From Rhodobacteraceae bacterium SB2 (GTDB lineage Bacteria > Pseudomonadota > Alphaproteobacteria > Rhodobacterales > Rhodobacteraceae): 64,000 bases of DNA. The stretch lies in the NCBI GenBank assembly GCA_001642945.1, contig LGRT01000013.1, positions 310,001 through 374,000 of the forward strand. Direction: 5' to 3'. Below are positions 17,073 through 26,446 of the stretch, piece after piece; the stretch's first letter is position 1, and each line of letters starts with the position of its first letter. Both the position numbers and the translations under genes were made by a program. The notes under the pieces were generated by a model. The model had not been told where the DNA came from. It saw only the letters and a list, made by a program, of their open reading frames with translations, and made no database searches.

Positions 17073-18769
17073 TCGGCGGCGCTGAGCGGCGGGTAGGTCC
17101 AATGATCCGGGTCTGATTGTGCGAGCTCGTGTGGAAACGGGGCCATCCGGAACATATTGATCCGCACCCAACGATCGGAACGCGGGTCAAAATGCGTTGC
17201 GCCGAAAAATGACAGCTTTGCCCGCAACAGGTCAATGGGCAGCATTTCGGCATCGATCGTATTGTCGCGGATTTCCGCATAGTCACAGCGCGCCGCCAGC
17301 TGGCACCGCCTCACGCTATGGCGATGCTCGGGATGCGCCATTAAGAACTCTGCCACCCGTGCGGTGTCTGGCATGCTATCCAGATCTTTATAAAGCCGCG
17401 CGGCATCGCGGCCCGGTTGCAGCGGTTGCTCAAATTCGGCGATATCTTCATCGAAACGTTCGCCCAGACGCGGCTCGAGCTTTTCACAAGAGACGTACCA
17501 GGCGCGCGAATTGGGTTGTTTTTGTGCCCAGTCGATTTCCAGCGCCCAGTCATAAATCATTTCGCAAAGCGCTTTTAGGCGCCCAATTGACATGGTGCCA
17601 TCGATCCGAAACCCTGTGAGCTCATCTGCAGTCATGCAGCTGCTAAGCCCATCGATCAGATCTCCATAAGGTTCCATCATCAGGCTGATCAGCAATTCTT
17701 GGCCATCTTGGCCTAAATTCTTTTGACCCCATAAGAAAAGCTGGTTCCAAGGCGCTGGCGTATTGAACTTGAAATCAGGAATATACGCGATCAATTGCTC
17801 TATATCAGGTTTAAGCTTAGCCAATTTTTGAACTTGTAACGGATGTTCTGAGTGCCAATCTTTGATATTTTGCAACGCGCGTGGCAGCAGCTCTTGAAAC
17901 GTATCTATGGCGTCTTGGCTGGCCCATTCTACGCGCCGCACCCGCGCCAAAGCTTCTTCTTTGGCAGCAATCCAATTGTTTAAAAGCATCGGGTGGTTGA
18001 TTAAGAACGGGGCCATGCCAAGCCCTGTGGAATTGCCAATTCCAAATTTTCTACGCAAGCTTGGATCAAGCACAACGGCGCGTTGGCCACCTTGTGCGCG
18101 GGCCATATGTTCGACAAGATCCAATGCGAATGCGCGTATCAGAAAGACCGTCAGCATCTCTATTTGAAAAGCGCCTTGACATTCGTCGCGCTCTTTCAGC
18201 GTTTCCCGATCCGCCGCACCAAATTTTCCCGATCCATACACCGCAGTGGTGCGCATTAAATATCCCACTTGATCGACCAAAGTCGCATCAGGCTGTTGGC
18301 CGGCCGCCAAGCGCTGAACCACATGATCCCAAAGTCGGACGGATCGGTTGGCGCGTGAGATGGTCAATTCGCTTTCTTGCGCGCGGCCTGCTTCTTGCAG
18401 TGGAATATTTTGGCGCAAGCGCGCTATATCTTGCGTGGATGGCACACCGTCAAACAGCGTGAACGTGGCGTCCCATTCTGTTGCAATTACCCGGTCTGAG
18501 CGTTTTTCGGGCGCCAAGTCATTTGCAAAGGCCACCAAAGAATAGGTATTTTTTGGCCCATGGGCGCTATAAACCGCAACGCCAACGCCCTGTTTATCGA
18601 TATCGAATAAAGCTGCCTCAAAGCGCCATTCCTGTGATTTCAAGCGCCTCAACAACACTCGCATAAACGATAAACGATGTTGATGGAAACAGCCCATACG
18701 CGAAAGGCGCATAACCTCTGAGGCAGGACGCGGAGCTATCGTTTCAAGCGATATATCTTGTTTTTGCAT
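17069..18769 (-). CDS. Conserved 566-residue protein of unknown function
   Basis: I do not recognise an enzyme family here. The protein is soluble, with no signal peptide or membrane helix. The most motif-like parts are VYGSGKFGAADRE (about 178-189), RDECQGAFQIEMLTVFLIR (about 194-212) and FGIGNSTGLGMAPFLINHP (about 242-260). The last, with asparagine, serine and glycines flanked by charged residues, looks like a ligand or active site. The C-terminal third is rich in Asp, Arg and Trp. I recall proteins with these motifs in related marine alphaproteobacteria, but only as hypothetical. It overlaps the DUF3726 gene by four bases and heads a three-gene unit with it and an MFS transporter, suggesting a small catabolic or uptake pathway. 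Confidence 0.75.
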   Translation of the reverse strand: MQKQDISLETIAPRPASEVMRLSRMGCFHQHRLSFMRVLLRRLKSQEWRFEAALFDIDKQGVGVAVYSAHGPKNTYSLVAFANDLAPEKRSDRVIATEWDATFTLFDGVPSTQDIARLRQNIPLQEAGRAQESELTISRANRSVRLWDHVVQRLAAGQQPDATLVDQVGYLMRTTAVYGSGKFGAADRETLKERDECQGAFQIEMLTVFLIRAFALDLVEHMARAQGGQRAVVLDPSLRRKFGIGNSTGLGMAPFLINHPMLLNNWIAAKEEALARVRRVEWASQDAIDTFQELLPRALQNIKDWHSEHPLQVQKLAKLKPDIEQLIAYIPDFKFNTPAPWNQLFLWGQKNLGQDGQELLISLMMEPYGDLIDGLSSCMTADELTGFRIDGTMSIGRLKALCEMIYDWALEIDWAQKQPNSRAWYVSCEKLEPRLGERFDEDIAEFEQPLQPGRDAARLYKDLDSMPDTARVAEFLMAHPEHRHSVRRCQLAARCDYAEIRDNTIDAEMLPIDLLRAKLSFFGATHFDPRSDRWVRINMFRMAPFPHELAQSDPDHWTYPPLSAAE

Positions 18770-18866
18770 GGCGATTGACTTGCTATATCGAAAAATATGA
18801 CCTGCAGTAGGTTACGCAAAAACAAAACGATAATAAAGAATAATTCTCATTACAGCCTGCGTGATT

Positions 18867-21467
18867 TCAACGCGCCTTTTGGGCGATCGATGCGGCCAAT
18901 TCTGATTGGGTTTTGTTCCAAATCACCCCAATGTTTTCGATGAGGTGTGACACTTGATCGGCCCTATCAGATCGAGCAGCCAGCTCGATCATATTAAGCT
19001 TTTGATGCAGCGCTAAAGCCCCAAGCACGGCCGCTGATCCGGCCGCTCGATGGACCAATTCAATCGTTTCCTTGGTCAGCTTGCCTTTTGAACCCGCATC
19101 AGTTGGGTCCAGCAATTTCAACATTTCATCAGTTTCATGGATAAATTGCTGCATCAAATTTTGTAATTTATCAGCGCCCAGTTGGGTCAGGATATCTTTG
19201 ATATGAGGCTGGTCCAAAATTGCAATTTTTCCGCTTGCGTCGCGATCTGTGAGGGGATCTTTTTTCGGCGCAGATTGTGGGCAATAGAGCCGAATTTTTT
19301 CAAGCAATATGCGTCTGTCGATCGGTTTGATGATTTTATCGTTGATTCCAGCTGCCAAGAATTCATCGATTTCGTCGGGCATAGCATGCGCTGTCACGGC
19401 AATAATTGGTGTATCTGCAGAGGCGCACCCGCTTGAGCGGATACGCCTTGAGGCTTCTATCCCATCCATGACCGGCATGCTGATATCGATAAGAATGAGA
19501 TCAAATTTTTGTTTTGCCGCCGCCTCTACGCCACATTTGCCGTTTTTTGCTTCGGTGACCTGATGCCCTTCAAGCTTAAGCATTTCCTGCAGGATAAAGC
19601 GATTAATCTCATTATCTTCCACCATCAAGATGTTGATCGGGCTGAGATGATTGGCGAACCTTGCCAGATTCAGCGGCGTTTCCAAAGCTGGCAGGTGCGG
19701 TTTGAAGGCGATACGAAACAAAAATGTTGAGCCTTCTCCAAAGGCGCTTTCCGCGCTCAGTTGACCCCCCATTAAATCTACAAGCCGGCGCACGATGCCA
19801 AGCCCAAGGCCGGTACTGGCCGAAAAATCCGCATTGGCTTGGTTCGAGGTTTCAAAATCATCATAAATACGGCCAAGCCGATCAGGGGTGATACCGATGC
19901 CGGTGTCACGCACGCGAAACTCGACGATGATCGCATCCGGGCTTTGTGTCATTATCTCGGTTTCGATCAAGATTTTTCCATCGCGGGTGAATTGCGTGGC
20001 ATTGCTGAGCAGATTGAGAAGAATCTGCTGTAATTTCACTTTATCCCCAAGGATATCCGGTGCTGCAGAATGCACCCATTGGTGCCGGATTTCATTGCCT
20101 TTTTCATCGCTTAAAGCGGCATGGCTGGTGATCACTTCCGCAATCAGTTGGTCCAATTGGATAGGATCTGCCCTAAGCTCAGCTTGCGCCTCATTCACTT
20201 TTGAAATGTCGAGTGCATTTTTTATTTGTGCCAAAAGCATCCGCCCCGAGGCATCCATCGTTTCGACATAGCGTTTTTGTATAGGGTAAAGATCTGTGTC
20301 GTTTAACAGTTTCAATGCCCCCAAAAGCCCTTGCAGCGGGTTACGTATTTCGTGGCTGTTGGTGGCGATAAAGGCGGTTTTCTGCTGCTCGCTTTGCCGC
20401 GCAACATTCAGGGCATTGATGATATTTTTTTGCTTTGCTTTTTCTTGGGTAAGATCGCGAATAACAACAGAGATGCGCGAACGCGCCCCTGGGGCGATTG
20501 GCTGAAAGGAGATTTCCGCTGGAAAGGTTTCGCCCGATTTGCGCTGCAGCCACGTTTTGAACCGCTGCGCATGCTCTGGCGTTGCGATAGGGCTTAGGGC
20601 AAAGGGTTTCAGTTCTTTTCGATACCGGTTTAACAATTTTGGCGGTATAAGGAGATCTTCGATATTACGCTCTAATGCTTCCTCTTTGGTATATCCGAAC
20701 ATGGGTTCGGCATTGTTTTTATACTTGGTGATAATACCGTCTTTTGAGAGGTTCAGAACGGCGTCGTGGGCGCTGGCCGCAAGGCTTTCTGGGCGCGGAA
20801 TTTGAGTGTCTTTTTTGGTGCTTGGCGTTGCGCGCGCGGCCCTTTGCCGTGCTATTAAAATGGCGGCTAGACTTATCGAAAACCCTGCCAAGATGGTTAA
20901 AAGGGCCAATCGCAGATAGATCCATGGCGTTAGGGCACTCTCTGCCTGTGGTGATGCGATCAAGCTGTTTGCAGGCGCTTCAGAGATAATTTTAATGGGA
21001 GTTTGAAGGTTTCGTAAGTCTTTTACTAAATTTGGAAGCGTCGTTTTAAGCTGTGCATTTGATTGCTCAATAAGAGGCGCATTTTCGGATAGGAACTTTT
21101 GCACTTTATTTATATTTAGTTTCAGCGGATGTGTTCGTGGAAGATCTTGATAATATTGCGATGCGCTAAGCAATTCCGATTTGGAGTGAAATGACTTAAA
21201 TTCTTTTCGCAATCTTTTAAGCTCACTGACCGGGTCGCTTGATGCTTGATGCGCGCTTAAGACAAGAAATGCATATTGTACGCTGAGCTGTCGGAAGGCC
21301 CCTAAACTTTCTTCGGCGGCGGGCTGTCCAAAAAGTCGCGCCTTGTGATTTATTTCAACCGTTACATACCCGATAAGAGCCAACGCCAAAGCCAGCAAAG
21401 CCGCGATACCAACCCGTCGTTTCTTGAGGGATTGATCTGGATTCAAAGATGCTGGCTGACCACCCAT
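18867..21467 (-). CDS. Membrane hybrid histidine kinase: sensor, PAS, HisKA, HATPase, receiver, HPt
   Basis: This 866-residue protein has two membrane helices (about 19-36 and 184-206) around a periplasmic sensor of about 145 residues rich in helix-forming residues. A PAS domain (about 228-345) is followed by HisKA with His372 (NSHEIRNPLQG), HATPase with Asn489, DTGIG (521-525) and STGLGLG (551-557), a receiver with Asp661 (LIDISMPVMDG) and Lys714 region (KIIKPID), and a C-terminal HPt with His806 (LVHRAAGSAAVLG). This is the TorS/ArcB-type layout, a complete phosphorelay in one chain. It is divergent from a LuxR-type regulator gene, its most likely partner, with 710 bp between them. The signal is unknown. 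Confidence 0.92.
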   Translation of the reverse strand: MGGQPASLNPDQSLKKRRVGIAALLALALALIGYVTVEINHKARLFGQPAAEESLGAFRQLSVQYAFLVLSAHQASSDPVSELKRLRKEFKSFHSKSELLSASQYYQDLPRTHPLKLNINKVQKFLSENAPLIEQSNAQLKTTLPNLVKDLRNLQTPIKIISEAPANSLIASPQAESALTPWIYLRLALLTILAGFSISLAAILIARQRAARATPSTKKDTQIPRPESLAASAHDAVLNLSKDGIITKYKNNAEPMFGYTKEEALERNIEDLLIPPKLLNRYRKELKPFALSPIATPEHAQRFKTWLQRKSGETFPAEISFQPIAPGARSRISVVIRDLTQEKAKQKNIINALNVARQSEQQKTAFIATNSHEIRNPLQGLLGALKLLNDTDLYPIQKRYVETMDASGRMLLAQIKNALDISKVNEAQAELRADPIQLDQLIAEVITSHAALSDEKGNEIRHQWVHSAAPDILGDKVKLQQILLNLLSNATQFTRDGKILIETEIMTQSPDAIIVEFRVRDTGIGITPDRLGRIYDDFETSNQANADFSASTGLGLGIVRRLVDLMGGQLSAESAFGEGSTFLFRIAFKPHLPALETPLNLARFANHLSPINILMVEDNEINRFILQEMLKLEGHQVTEAKNGKCGVEAAAKQKFDLILIDISMPVMDGIEASRRIRSSGCASADTPIIAVTAHAMPDEIDEFLAAGINDKIIKPIDRRILLEKIRLYCPQSAPKKDPLTDRDASGKIAILDQPHIKDILTQLGADKLQNLMQQFIHETDEMLKLLDPTDAGSKGKLTKETIELVHRAAGSAAVLGALALHQKLNMIELAARSDRADQVSHLIENIGVIWNKTQSELAASIAQKAR

Positions 21468-22177
21468 TACGCATCAACCGACAGAAGGCTTGATCTAGCG
21501 CAGCGGCGTCGTAACAATAGAGAGCCTTTACATGAACCTGGCCCCTGCTTGGTTTTATGATGCCCTTCTAATATCATTGGGCGGGTCTTGTGACAGATGC
21601 ATCCGCCGCGCTACGTTCAGGCTTTTTTCCCCAAACGATATAAAAAAGCCGGTTATTATCCGCCTTTTCTGTGGCTTTGTTTTGTTCAAAAAAATGAACC
21701 ATCGTATGGTTTATGACCTTAATATGCGCGATCCGCTGCTTTGTTTTTGCTTTGAGCACGATCTGTGATTTAAAAAACCACCGTGTTAAAACTATCAATA
21801 ATAATCAAAATATAACAACTAAAGCATATAGACGTAAAGAAAAACTACATTTTTTATACTCTGTGGTATATATAAATATTAAAACATATACAGACTGGGA
21901 ATTTTGATGCGATATTGACTGTCTTATCACATAATTGAGTCAGGCTCATCTGATTTTGTCCAAATTGTGGGGTATAAGGTCCGCGCTTTTCAAATAGTTT
22001 CCCTTAGAAAACGCCTTAAAAGACCAATTGTGAATTGTGATATACTTTGTAATATAGACAAAAAGCCTTATGGGTGGGCCAATAGAAAGCCCAAGTAAAT
22101 GCGTTGCTAGGTTAGAAGTGCGTTCTGAGTATAAGTGGTGATAGGGAAAAAGAACTATAAATTGCGAAAGAGACTAA
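21468..22177. other. Long AT-rich divergent intergenic region
   Basis: These 710 bp separate the membrane kinase from the LuxR-type regulator and hold no convincing gene. A perfect inverted repeat, AACCAT at 21697-21702 and ATGGTT at 21706-21711, may be an operator. TTGTGA at 22028-22033 and TAATAT at 22050-22055, 16 bases apart, form a possible promoter for the regulator about 120 bp before its ATG; just there the sequence repeats ATTGTGA twice. The block 21770-21900 is extremely AT-rich. A small RNA could be encoded here, but I see no clear hairpin with a T-run. Open frames of up to 78 codons have no recognisable features. Confidence 0.5.
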
Positions 22178-22795
22178 ATGCGAATTCTAATAGCGGATGA
22201 TCACGATCTCCTGCGAGAAACCTTATCGATGTTCTTAGCTTCAGAGGGAAGTATTGATACTGCGCTTGCTTCAACGCTTGATGCGGCGTTGGATCTTATA
22301 CAAAGCGAAGAAAAATTCGATTTGATCATGTTGGATTACAACATGCCAGGTATGGCAGGTTTGAATGGTTTGAAACGTGCCATGGAAGCCAGCGGTGGTA
22401 GTCCGGTTGCCTTGATGTCTGGCATAGCATCGCGCTCTGTGGCCGAAGAAGCGCTTTCTTTTGGAGCTGCGGGTTTTGTGCCCAAAACGCTGGCCGCGAA
22501 AACGTTGGTTAACGCGGTAAGATTTATGGCGATGGGGGAAAAATACGCCCCGATTGATTTTATGACCGCGGATGATCCAACCGTGGCGCCCAACCCTCTG
22601 GCTCAAAAGCTCTCAAGGCGCGAATTACAAGTTCTTGAAGGCTTATCGAAAGGCAAATCAAATAAGGAGATCGCGCGAGATTTGGATTTGCAAGAACCAA
22701 CGATTAAATTGCATGTGAAAACACTTTACCGCAAAATTGGTGCGGCCAATCGTACGCAGGCCGCTTTGATCGCCAAAGAAGAAGGCCTGTTCTGA
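22178..22795 (+). CDS. LuxR/NarL-family response regulator
   Basis: This 205-residue regulator has a receiver (about 1-118) with phospho-acceptor Asp53 (MLDYNMPGMAG) and the KTLAAKTLV lysine, then a LuxR-type helix-turn-helix at about 143-203 (LSRRELQVLEGLSKGKSNKEI, split here after residue 20, and IKLHVKTLYRKIGAANRTQA). It should bind DNA as a dimer when phosphorylated. The ATG follows AAAGAGA. Its probable kinase is the divergent hybrid kinase at 18867-21467, which carries its own HPt domain. It ends 38 bp before the acyl-CoA ligase gene, so a shared transcript is possible. Confidence 0.9.
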   Translation: MRILIADDHDLLRETLSMFLASEGSIDTALASTLDAALDLIQSEEKFDLIMLDYNMPGMAGLNGLKRAMEASGGSPVALMSGIASRSVAEEALSFGAAGFVPKTLAAKTLVNAVRFMAMGEKYAPIDFMTADDPTVAPNPLAQKLSRRELQVLEGLSKGKSNKEIARDLDLQEPTIKLHVKTLYRKIGAANRTQAALIAKEEGLF

Positions 22796-22833
22796 TCTGG
22801 CGTCAGATATGACCATCTGCGGGGGTTGATAAT

Positions 22834-24096
22834 TTGTTGAACGCGCCTGCCTTGAAGACTCCTTTGCCGGAAGCGCGGTTTCGCTGGCATGCAGATGCGC
22901 AGCTTATTTTGCCAGATGGAACCTGCCTTGACGAGCCGCAGCATCACTTTTCAGCCGCGGTTGAGGCGCATCCTATCTGTAGGTTTTTCGATCTTTTAAA
23001 CCACCAGTCCATGCCGCTGATTTGCGCTGCTGGGCGGGTTGAGGCGGTGCTTGGCGCAAACGCCAATTCTGAGTTTTGCGCGATGAGCGGCGGCACAACC
23101 GGGGCCCCAAAGGTGATCCAGCGCCGCTGCGCCAGTTGGATTGCAACCTTTCAACTGCATGCCCGTCAATTCGCCCAACAGACGCCGCTGCGCTATGCCA
23201 CGCTGGGTGATTTGCAGCATTCCTTAACCTTATATGGGGCCATTGAGGCTTTGCATATTGGCGCAATTTACCACCCTTTGGGGGGCGTCAGCCCACGCCG
23301 GCAATTGTCAGAGCTTCAAAGCGCGGGTGTTAATGTGCTCTATGCGACCCCTACGCAAATACGGCTGCTCTTAAATGTGAAGCGCCAAAATACCGGTTTG
23401 GAGGCATTGCGGCATGTGATGCTGGGTGGTGGCGCGCTGGATCAGGAGACGCGCGCGCAGTTAAAGCGCTGCGCCCCTGCGGCTGAGATTACTGAGTTTT
23501 TTGGCACCAGCGAGGCCAGCTTTATTTGCGCATCGGATCGGACTACGCCGTTGGGCTCTGTGGGCAGGCCCTATCCCGGGGTCGCGCTTGCAATACGCGA
23601 TGCCCAAGGTGCGCCCTGCCCAAGCGCAAGCGCGGGAGATATTTGGCTGCGCTCTCCTTATGTGTTTTCCAAATATAGGTCTGGGGCGGATCCTGATGTC
23701 ATCTGGCGCGATGATTGGTTGTCGATAGGCGAAATAGGATATCAAGACTCGCAGGGGTATCTGTATTTAAAGGGGCGGCGCGCGCGTGCGTTTCAAGTGG
23801 CGGATCAAACCGTCTATCCAGAGGTTATTGAGGCCAAATTGTCTCAACATACTGGTATTGAGGCGGCTGTGGTGTTTGCGTGCCCCGATGCCAAACGCGG
23901 CGCGGTGATCGTTGCGGTGGTTGCCGCCGGATCGGGCGCGCTGCCAAAAGATCTTCAAGCTTGGGCCTCGCATCATTTGCCGCTGCGGGCGCGCCCGGCC
24001 AAATATGTCTTGAAACCTCTGGCGCAATGGCCGGTCTTAAACTCGGGAAAACCGGATCTTCAAGCGTTGAAACGCCTATGTATTGAGGCCGTATAA
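22834..24096 (+). CDS. AMP-dependent acyl-CoA ligase, short form
   Basis: This 420-residue member of the ANL superfamily activates a carboxylic acid with ATP and CoA. Core motifs are present: SGGTTGAPKVIQR (A3 P-loop), FFGTSEAS (A5), DWLSIGEIGYQDSQGYLYLKGR in two parts (A7 and A8), and NSGKPDLQAL with the C-terminal catalytic lysine (A10). It is about 80-100 residues shorter than usual at the N-terminus. The start is uncertain: TTG at 22834 or 22837, with no ATG nearby. It overlaps the thiolase gene by one base. A ligase, thiolase and bioY trio also exists in Bacillus subtilis as yhfT-yhfS-yhfU, in the biotin regulon, which suggests a fatty or pimelate-like acid linked to biotin supply. Confidence 0.85.
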   Translation: MLNAPALKTPLPEARFRWHADAQLILPDGTCLDEPQHHFSAAVEAHPICRFFDLLNHQSMPLICAAGRVEAVLGANANSEFCAMSGGTTGAPKVIQRRCASWIATFQLHARQFAQQTPLRYATLGDLQHSLTLYGAIEALHIGAIYHPLGGVSPRRQLSELQSAGVNVLYATPTQIRLLLNVKRQNTGLEALRHVMLGGGALDQETRAQLKRCAPAAEITEFFGTSEASFICASDRTTPLGSVGRPYPGVALAIRDAQGAPCPSASAGDIWLRSPYVFSKYRSGADPDVIWRDDWLSIGEIGYQDSQGYLYLKGRRARAFQVADQTVYPEVIEAKLSQHTGIEAAVVFACPDAKRGAVIVAVVAAGSGALPKDLQAWASHHLPLRARPAKYVLKPLAQWPVLNSGKPDLQALKRLCIEAV

Positions 24097-25220
24097 TGCA
24101 GCGTTCGGCGCATATTGTGGCCGCGCGCCGCAGTCCGGTTGCACCGCGGGGCGGTGATTTGGCAACGCTTGAGTTGCATGCGCTTGCGGCACCGGTGATC
24201 CGGGCCGTTTTAGGGGATGCTGGAATTGGCGCGGCGCAGGTTGATGAGATTATCGTATCAAATGCGCTGGGCGCTGGCGGCAATCCTGCCAGATTGGTGG
24301 CGCTGGCGGCTGATTTGCCGCAGCGCATTGGCGGTTATAGCATCGATCGTCAATGTTGTGGCGGGCTGGATGCGCTGGCGCTGGCGCGCGCGATGATTGT
24401 ATCGGGGCAAGCTGAGATTGTTTTGGCGGGCGGCGTTGAAACCTATTCGCAGCGCCCGATTCGGTTGCGCAGCCGGCATGGTGCAGCTTTGGCATTGCCC
24501 TATGATCGCCCCGCTTTTGCGCCGGTTGCGGATCAAGATCCGGATATGGATATTGCGGCGGATCAGGTTGCGCAGCAGATGGGGATCGATCGCGCGGCGC
24601 AGGATGCTTGGGCTAGGCTAAGCCATCAAAAGGCCCAAGCAGCGCAAAAGGCTTTGGCTGTTGAGATCGTAGCGCTGGGTCCCAAAAACCTAGATCATGA
24701 CAGTTATACCCGCAGGTTAAGCCCGGAATTATGCGCCAGAGCGCCAATATTATCGGGCAGCATTACGCATGCCAACAGCGCTGTTGCGGCTGATGCTGCG
24801 GCGTTTTCTTTGGTGGTCTCGGATCGGATTGCTGCGCAGATCGCTGCTCCATCGGTTGCAATTTTACAAAGCGCGGCTTTGGCCAGCGATCCGGCTTTTC
24901 CCGCGCTGGCACCGGTTCCGGCCATTCGCGAGGTCCTTCAAAAGGGCGCTGTGGGCGCGCGCGATCTTGCTCAGGTTGAAATGATGGAGGCCTATGCCGC
25001 GCAAGCGCTGGCTTGCATTCAAGAGACTGGATTAGATCCGGCGCGGTGCAATATCAAAGGCGGCGCGCTTGCGCGGGGCCATCCGATTGGCGCTTCGGGG
25101 GCAATTCTGGCCGTGCGTTTGTTTCATGATTTGCACCAAAGCGCAGGGCAAATCGGGCTGGCTGCCATTGCCGCTGCGGGCGGCTTAGGCAGCGCCTTGC
25201 TTTTGCAAAGCGGCGATTAA
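24096..25220 (+). CDS. Atypical thiolase-family protein
   Basis: This 374-residue protein has the thiolase fold, with the acylated nucleophile at Cys87 (IDRQCCGG) and the conserved His329 ([14 protein letters not shown]). Two other catalytic elements are altered. The NEAFA motif reads MEAYA (Asn replaced by Met297), and the C-terminal CxGGGxG motif reads IAAAGGLG, so the second catalytic cysteine is replaced by Ala359. It may therefore catalyse only acyl transfer, a decarboxylative condensation, or another reaction. It is coupled to the acyl-CoA ligase gene (shared base) and converges on bioY with stop codons overlapping. A role in making a biotin precursor is inference from this neighbourhood. 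Confidence 0.8.
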   Translation: MQRSAHIVAARRSPVAPRGGDLATLELHALAAPVIRAVLGDAGIGAAQVDEIIVSNALGAGGNPARLVALAADLPQRIGGYSIDRQCCGGLDALALARAMIVSGQAEIVLAGGVETYSQRPIRLRSRHGAALALPYDRPAFAPVADQDPDMDIAADQVAQQMGIDRAAQDAWARLSHQKAQAAQKALAVEIVALGPKNLDHDSYTRRLSPELCARAPILSGSITHANSAVAADAAAFSLVVSDRIAAQIAAPSVAILQSAALASDPAFPALAPVPAIREVLQKGAVGARDLAQVEMMEAYAAQALACIQETGLDPARCNIKGGALARGHPIGASGAILAVRLFHDLHQSAGQIGLAAIAAAGGLGSALLLQSGD

Positions 25221-25828
25221 CGCGCAATGTCCTTTTGGGGTGGGTTCTCTGCTGTTTGTGCAGCCGCATCCGGCGCTGACTGGAGTGATTTTGCCAATAC
25301 CATCTGCGGGCGTGCGGTATAGATCGCGCGCGTTATCACGGCGCAGAGGATGACTTTGATCACATCGCCGGGTAAAAACGGCGCCACCAAAGCCAATGAA
25401 GCCAAAAGCGGCTTATCGATCATTATGGATAGGCCAATAACGCCAGGAATATACAGCGCAATAATACCGCCAAGCAGGGCGGCCAGGGCGCTGGCTGGGC
25501 CAATGGAAAACCGCGCTAAGTGCTGCATGCTCCATCCGGTGACAAAGGCGGCGATCGGAAATCCGATTAGGAACCCAACGCTGGGCGAGGCAAACACTGC
25601 CAAACCGCCACGCCCACCGGCCAAAAGAGGTAAGCCCAGCGCTGTTAAGCCAAGAAACAACAAGGCCGCTTGCGCGCCCGCGCGCGCGCCCAAAATGGTA
25701 CCGCAGAGCATGACCCCCAAGCTTTGCGCCGTGATGGGCACGCCGCTAATTAGGGTGATTTTGGGAATTAAGCCCAAAGCCGCGATTACCGCTGCAAACA
25801 GCGACACCAAAACAACATTCTTATCCAT
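25217..25828 (-). CDS. bioY: Biotin ECF transporter, substrate-binding subunit BioY
   Basis: This integral membrane protein of about 203 residues binds biotin from the periplasmic side. Typical BioY motifs are GVPITAQSLGVMLCG near the second helix and LPLLAGGRGGLAVFASPSVG before the fourth; about six hydrophobic helices are visible. The frame is open to a TTG at 25840, but the ATG at 25828, with GGAAAA upstream, gives the usual N-terminus. It follows bioN on the same strand, 12 bp from its stop. BioY alone can take up some biotin; with BioM and BioN it forms the high-affinity complex. Confidence 0.95.
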   Translation of the reverse strand: MDKNVVLVSLFAAVIAALGLIPKITLISGVPITAQSLGVMLCGTILGARAGAQAALLFLGLTALGLPLLAGGRGGLAVFASPSVGFLIGFPIAAFVTGWSMQHLARFSIGPASALAALLGGIIALYIPGVIGLSIMIDKPLLASLALVAPFLPGDVIKVILCAVITRAIYTARPQMVLAKSLQSAPDAAAQTAENPPQKDIAR

Positions 25829-25840
25829 GTTTTTTTCCAA

Positions 25841-26446
25841 TCATCTGGGTGCTGCGCCGCCGCGGGCGTTCAAAGCCTCTGAAACATGCTCTGCATCATC
25901 AAGCGCGCTAAGGGCAAGCGGAAAAATAATCCGCCAAGTGCCGTGTTTGGTGCTGCGCGCGCGATGGGCAAGACGCAGCAGGCTGGCCCGCTCGATGAAA
26001 ACGGGAATGAAGCGCAATGTCAGAGCAATCATCAAACCAAGCTTTTTACCCTGGGCTCCGTTTCCGTCAAAAGGTGCCATGGCTTTTTCGATCAACGCAC
26101 TGAAATCGGCAAGAGAGGTGGTGGTGGTCACAAGATTGGCGAAGGTGAAGGCCGCTGCCAGTTTAAGAATAATAGACAGGCCGGATTGCAAATCAGCCGT
26201 GTAGAAATGCCAGAGGAGAATAATCGCAACGAACGGCCAAAGCGGGCGAAGCAGCTTTAAACTGAACCAAAGATATCCCCTACCTTGACTGGCAATAAGA
26301 CAAAAAGGGAGACCCACGGCGCAAAGCAAAAGCATTTGAGTTTGGATCAACATTAATCCGGTGGTAAAGGTCAGCAGCATGACCACTTTCAGGCTGGCGG
26401 GCCAGCGATGAAAAATCGTTTGATAGGGGGTTGTGAGCGCCAGCAT
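25841..26446 (-). CDS. bioN: Biotin ECF transporter, transmembrane subunit BioN
   Basis: This 201-residue membrane protein belongs to the EcfT/CbiQ family, which links the ATPase to BioY. Five or so hydrophobic helices are visible. The C-terminal cytoplasmic part holds two Ala-Arg-Gly or similar short coupling motifs; one, NARGGAAPR, is at the very end and another basic cluster (HRARSTKHG) is about 35 residues earlier. It is about 60 residues shorter than general EcfT proteins, as expected for BioN. Its ATG shares one base with the bioM stop (TGATG), so the two are coupled. Confidence 0.9.
   Translation of the reverse strand: MLALTTPYQTIFHRWPASLKVVMLLTFTTGLMLIQTQMLLLCAVGLPFCLIASQGRGYLWFSLKLLRPLWPFVAIILLWHFYTADLQSGLSIILKLAAAFTFANLVTTTTSLADFSALIEKAMAPFDGNGAQGKKLGLMIALTLRFIPVFIERASLLRLAHRARSTKHGTWRIIFPLALSALDDAEHVSEALNARGGAAPR

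Noticed and set aside
25350-26204. 284-codon plus-strand frame over bioY and bioN
   Set aside because: It is antisense to two well-conserved membrane proteins. Its lysine- and alanine-rich translation is what reverse-complemented hydrophobic codons produce.
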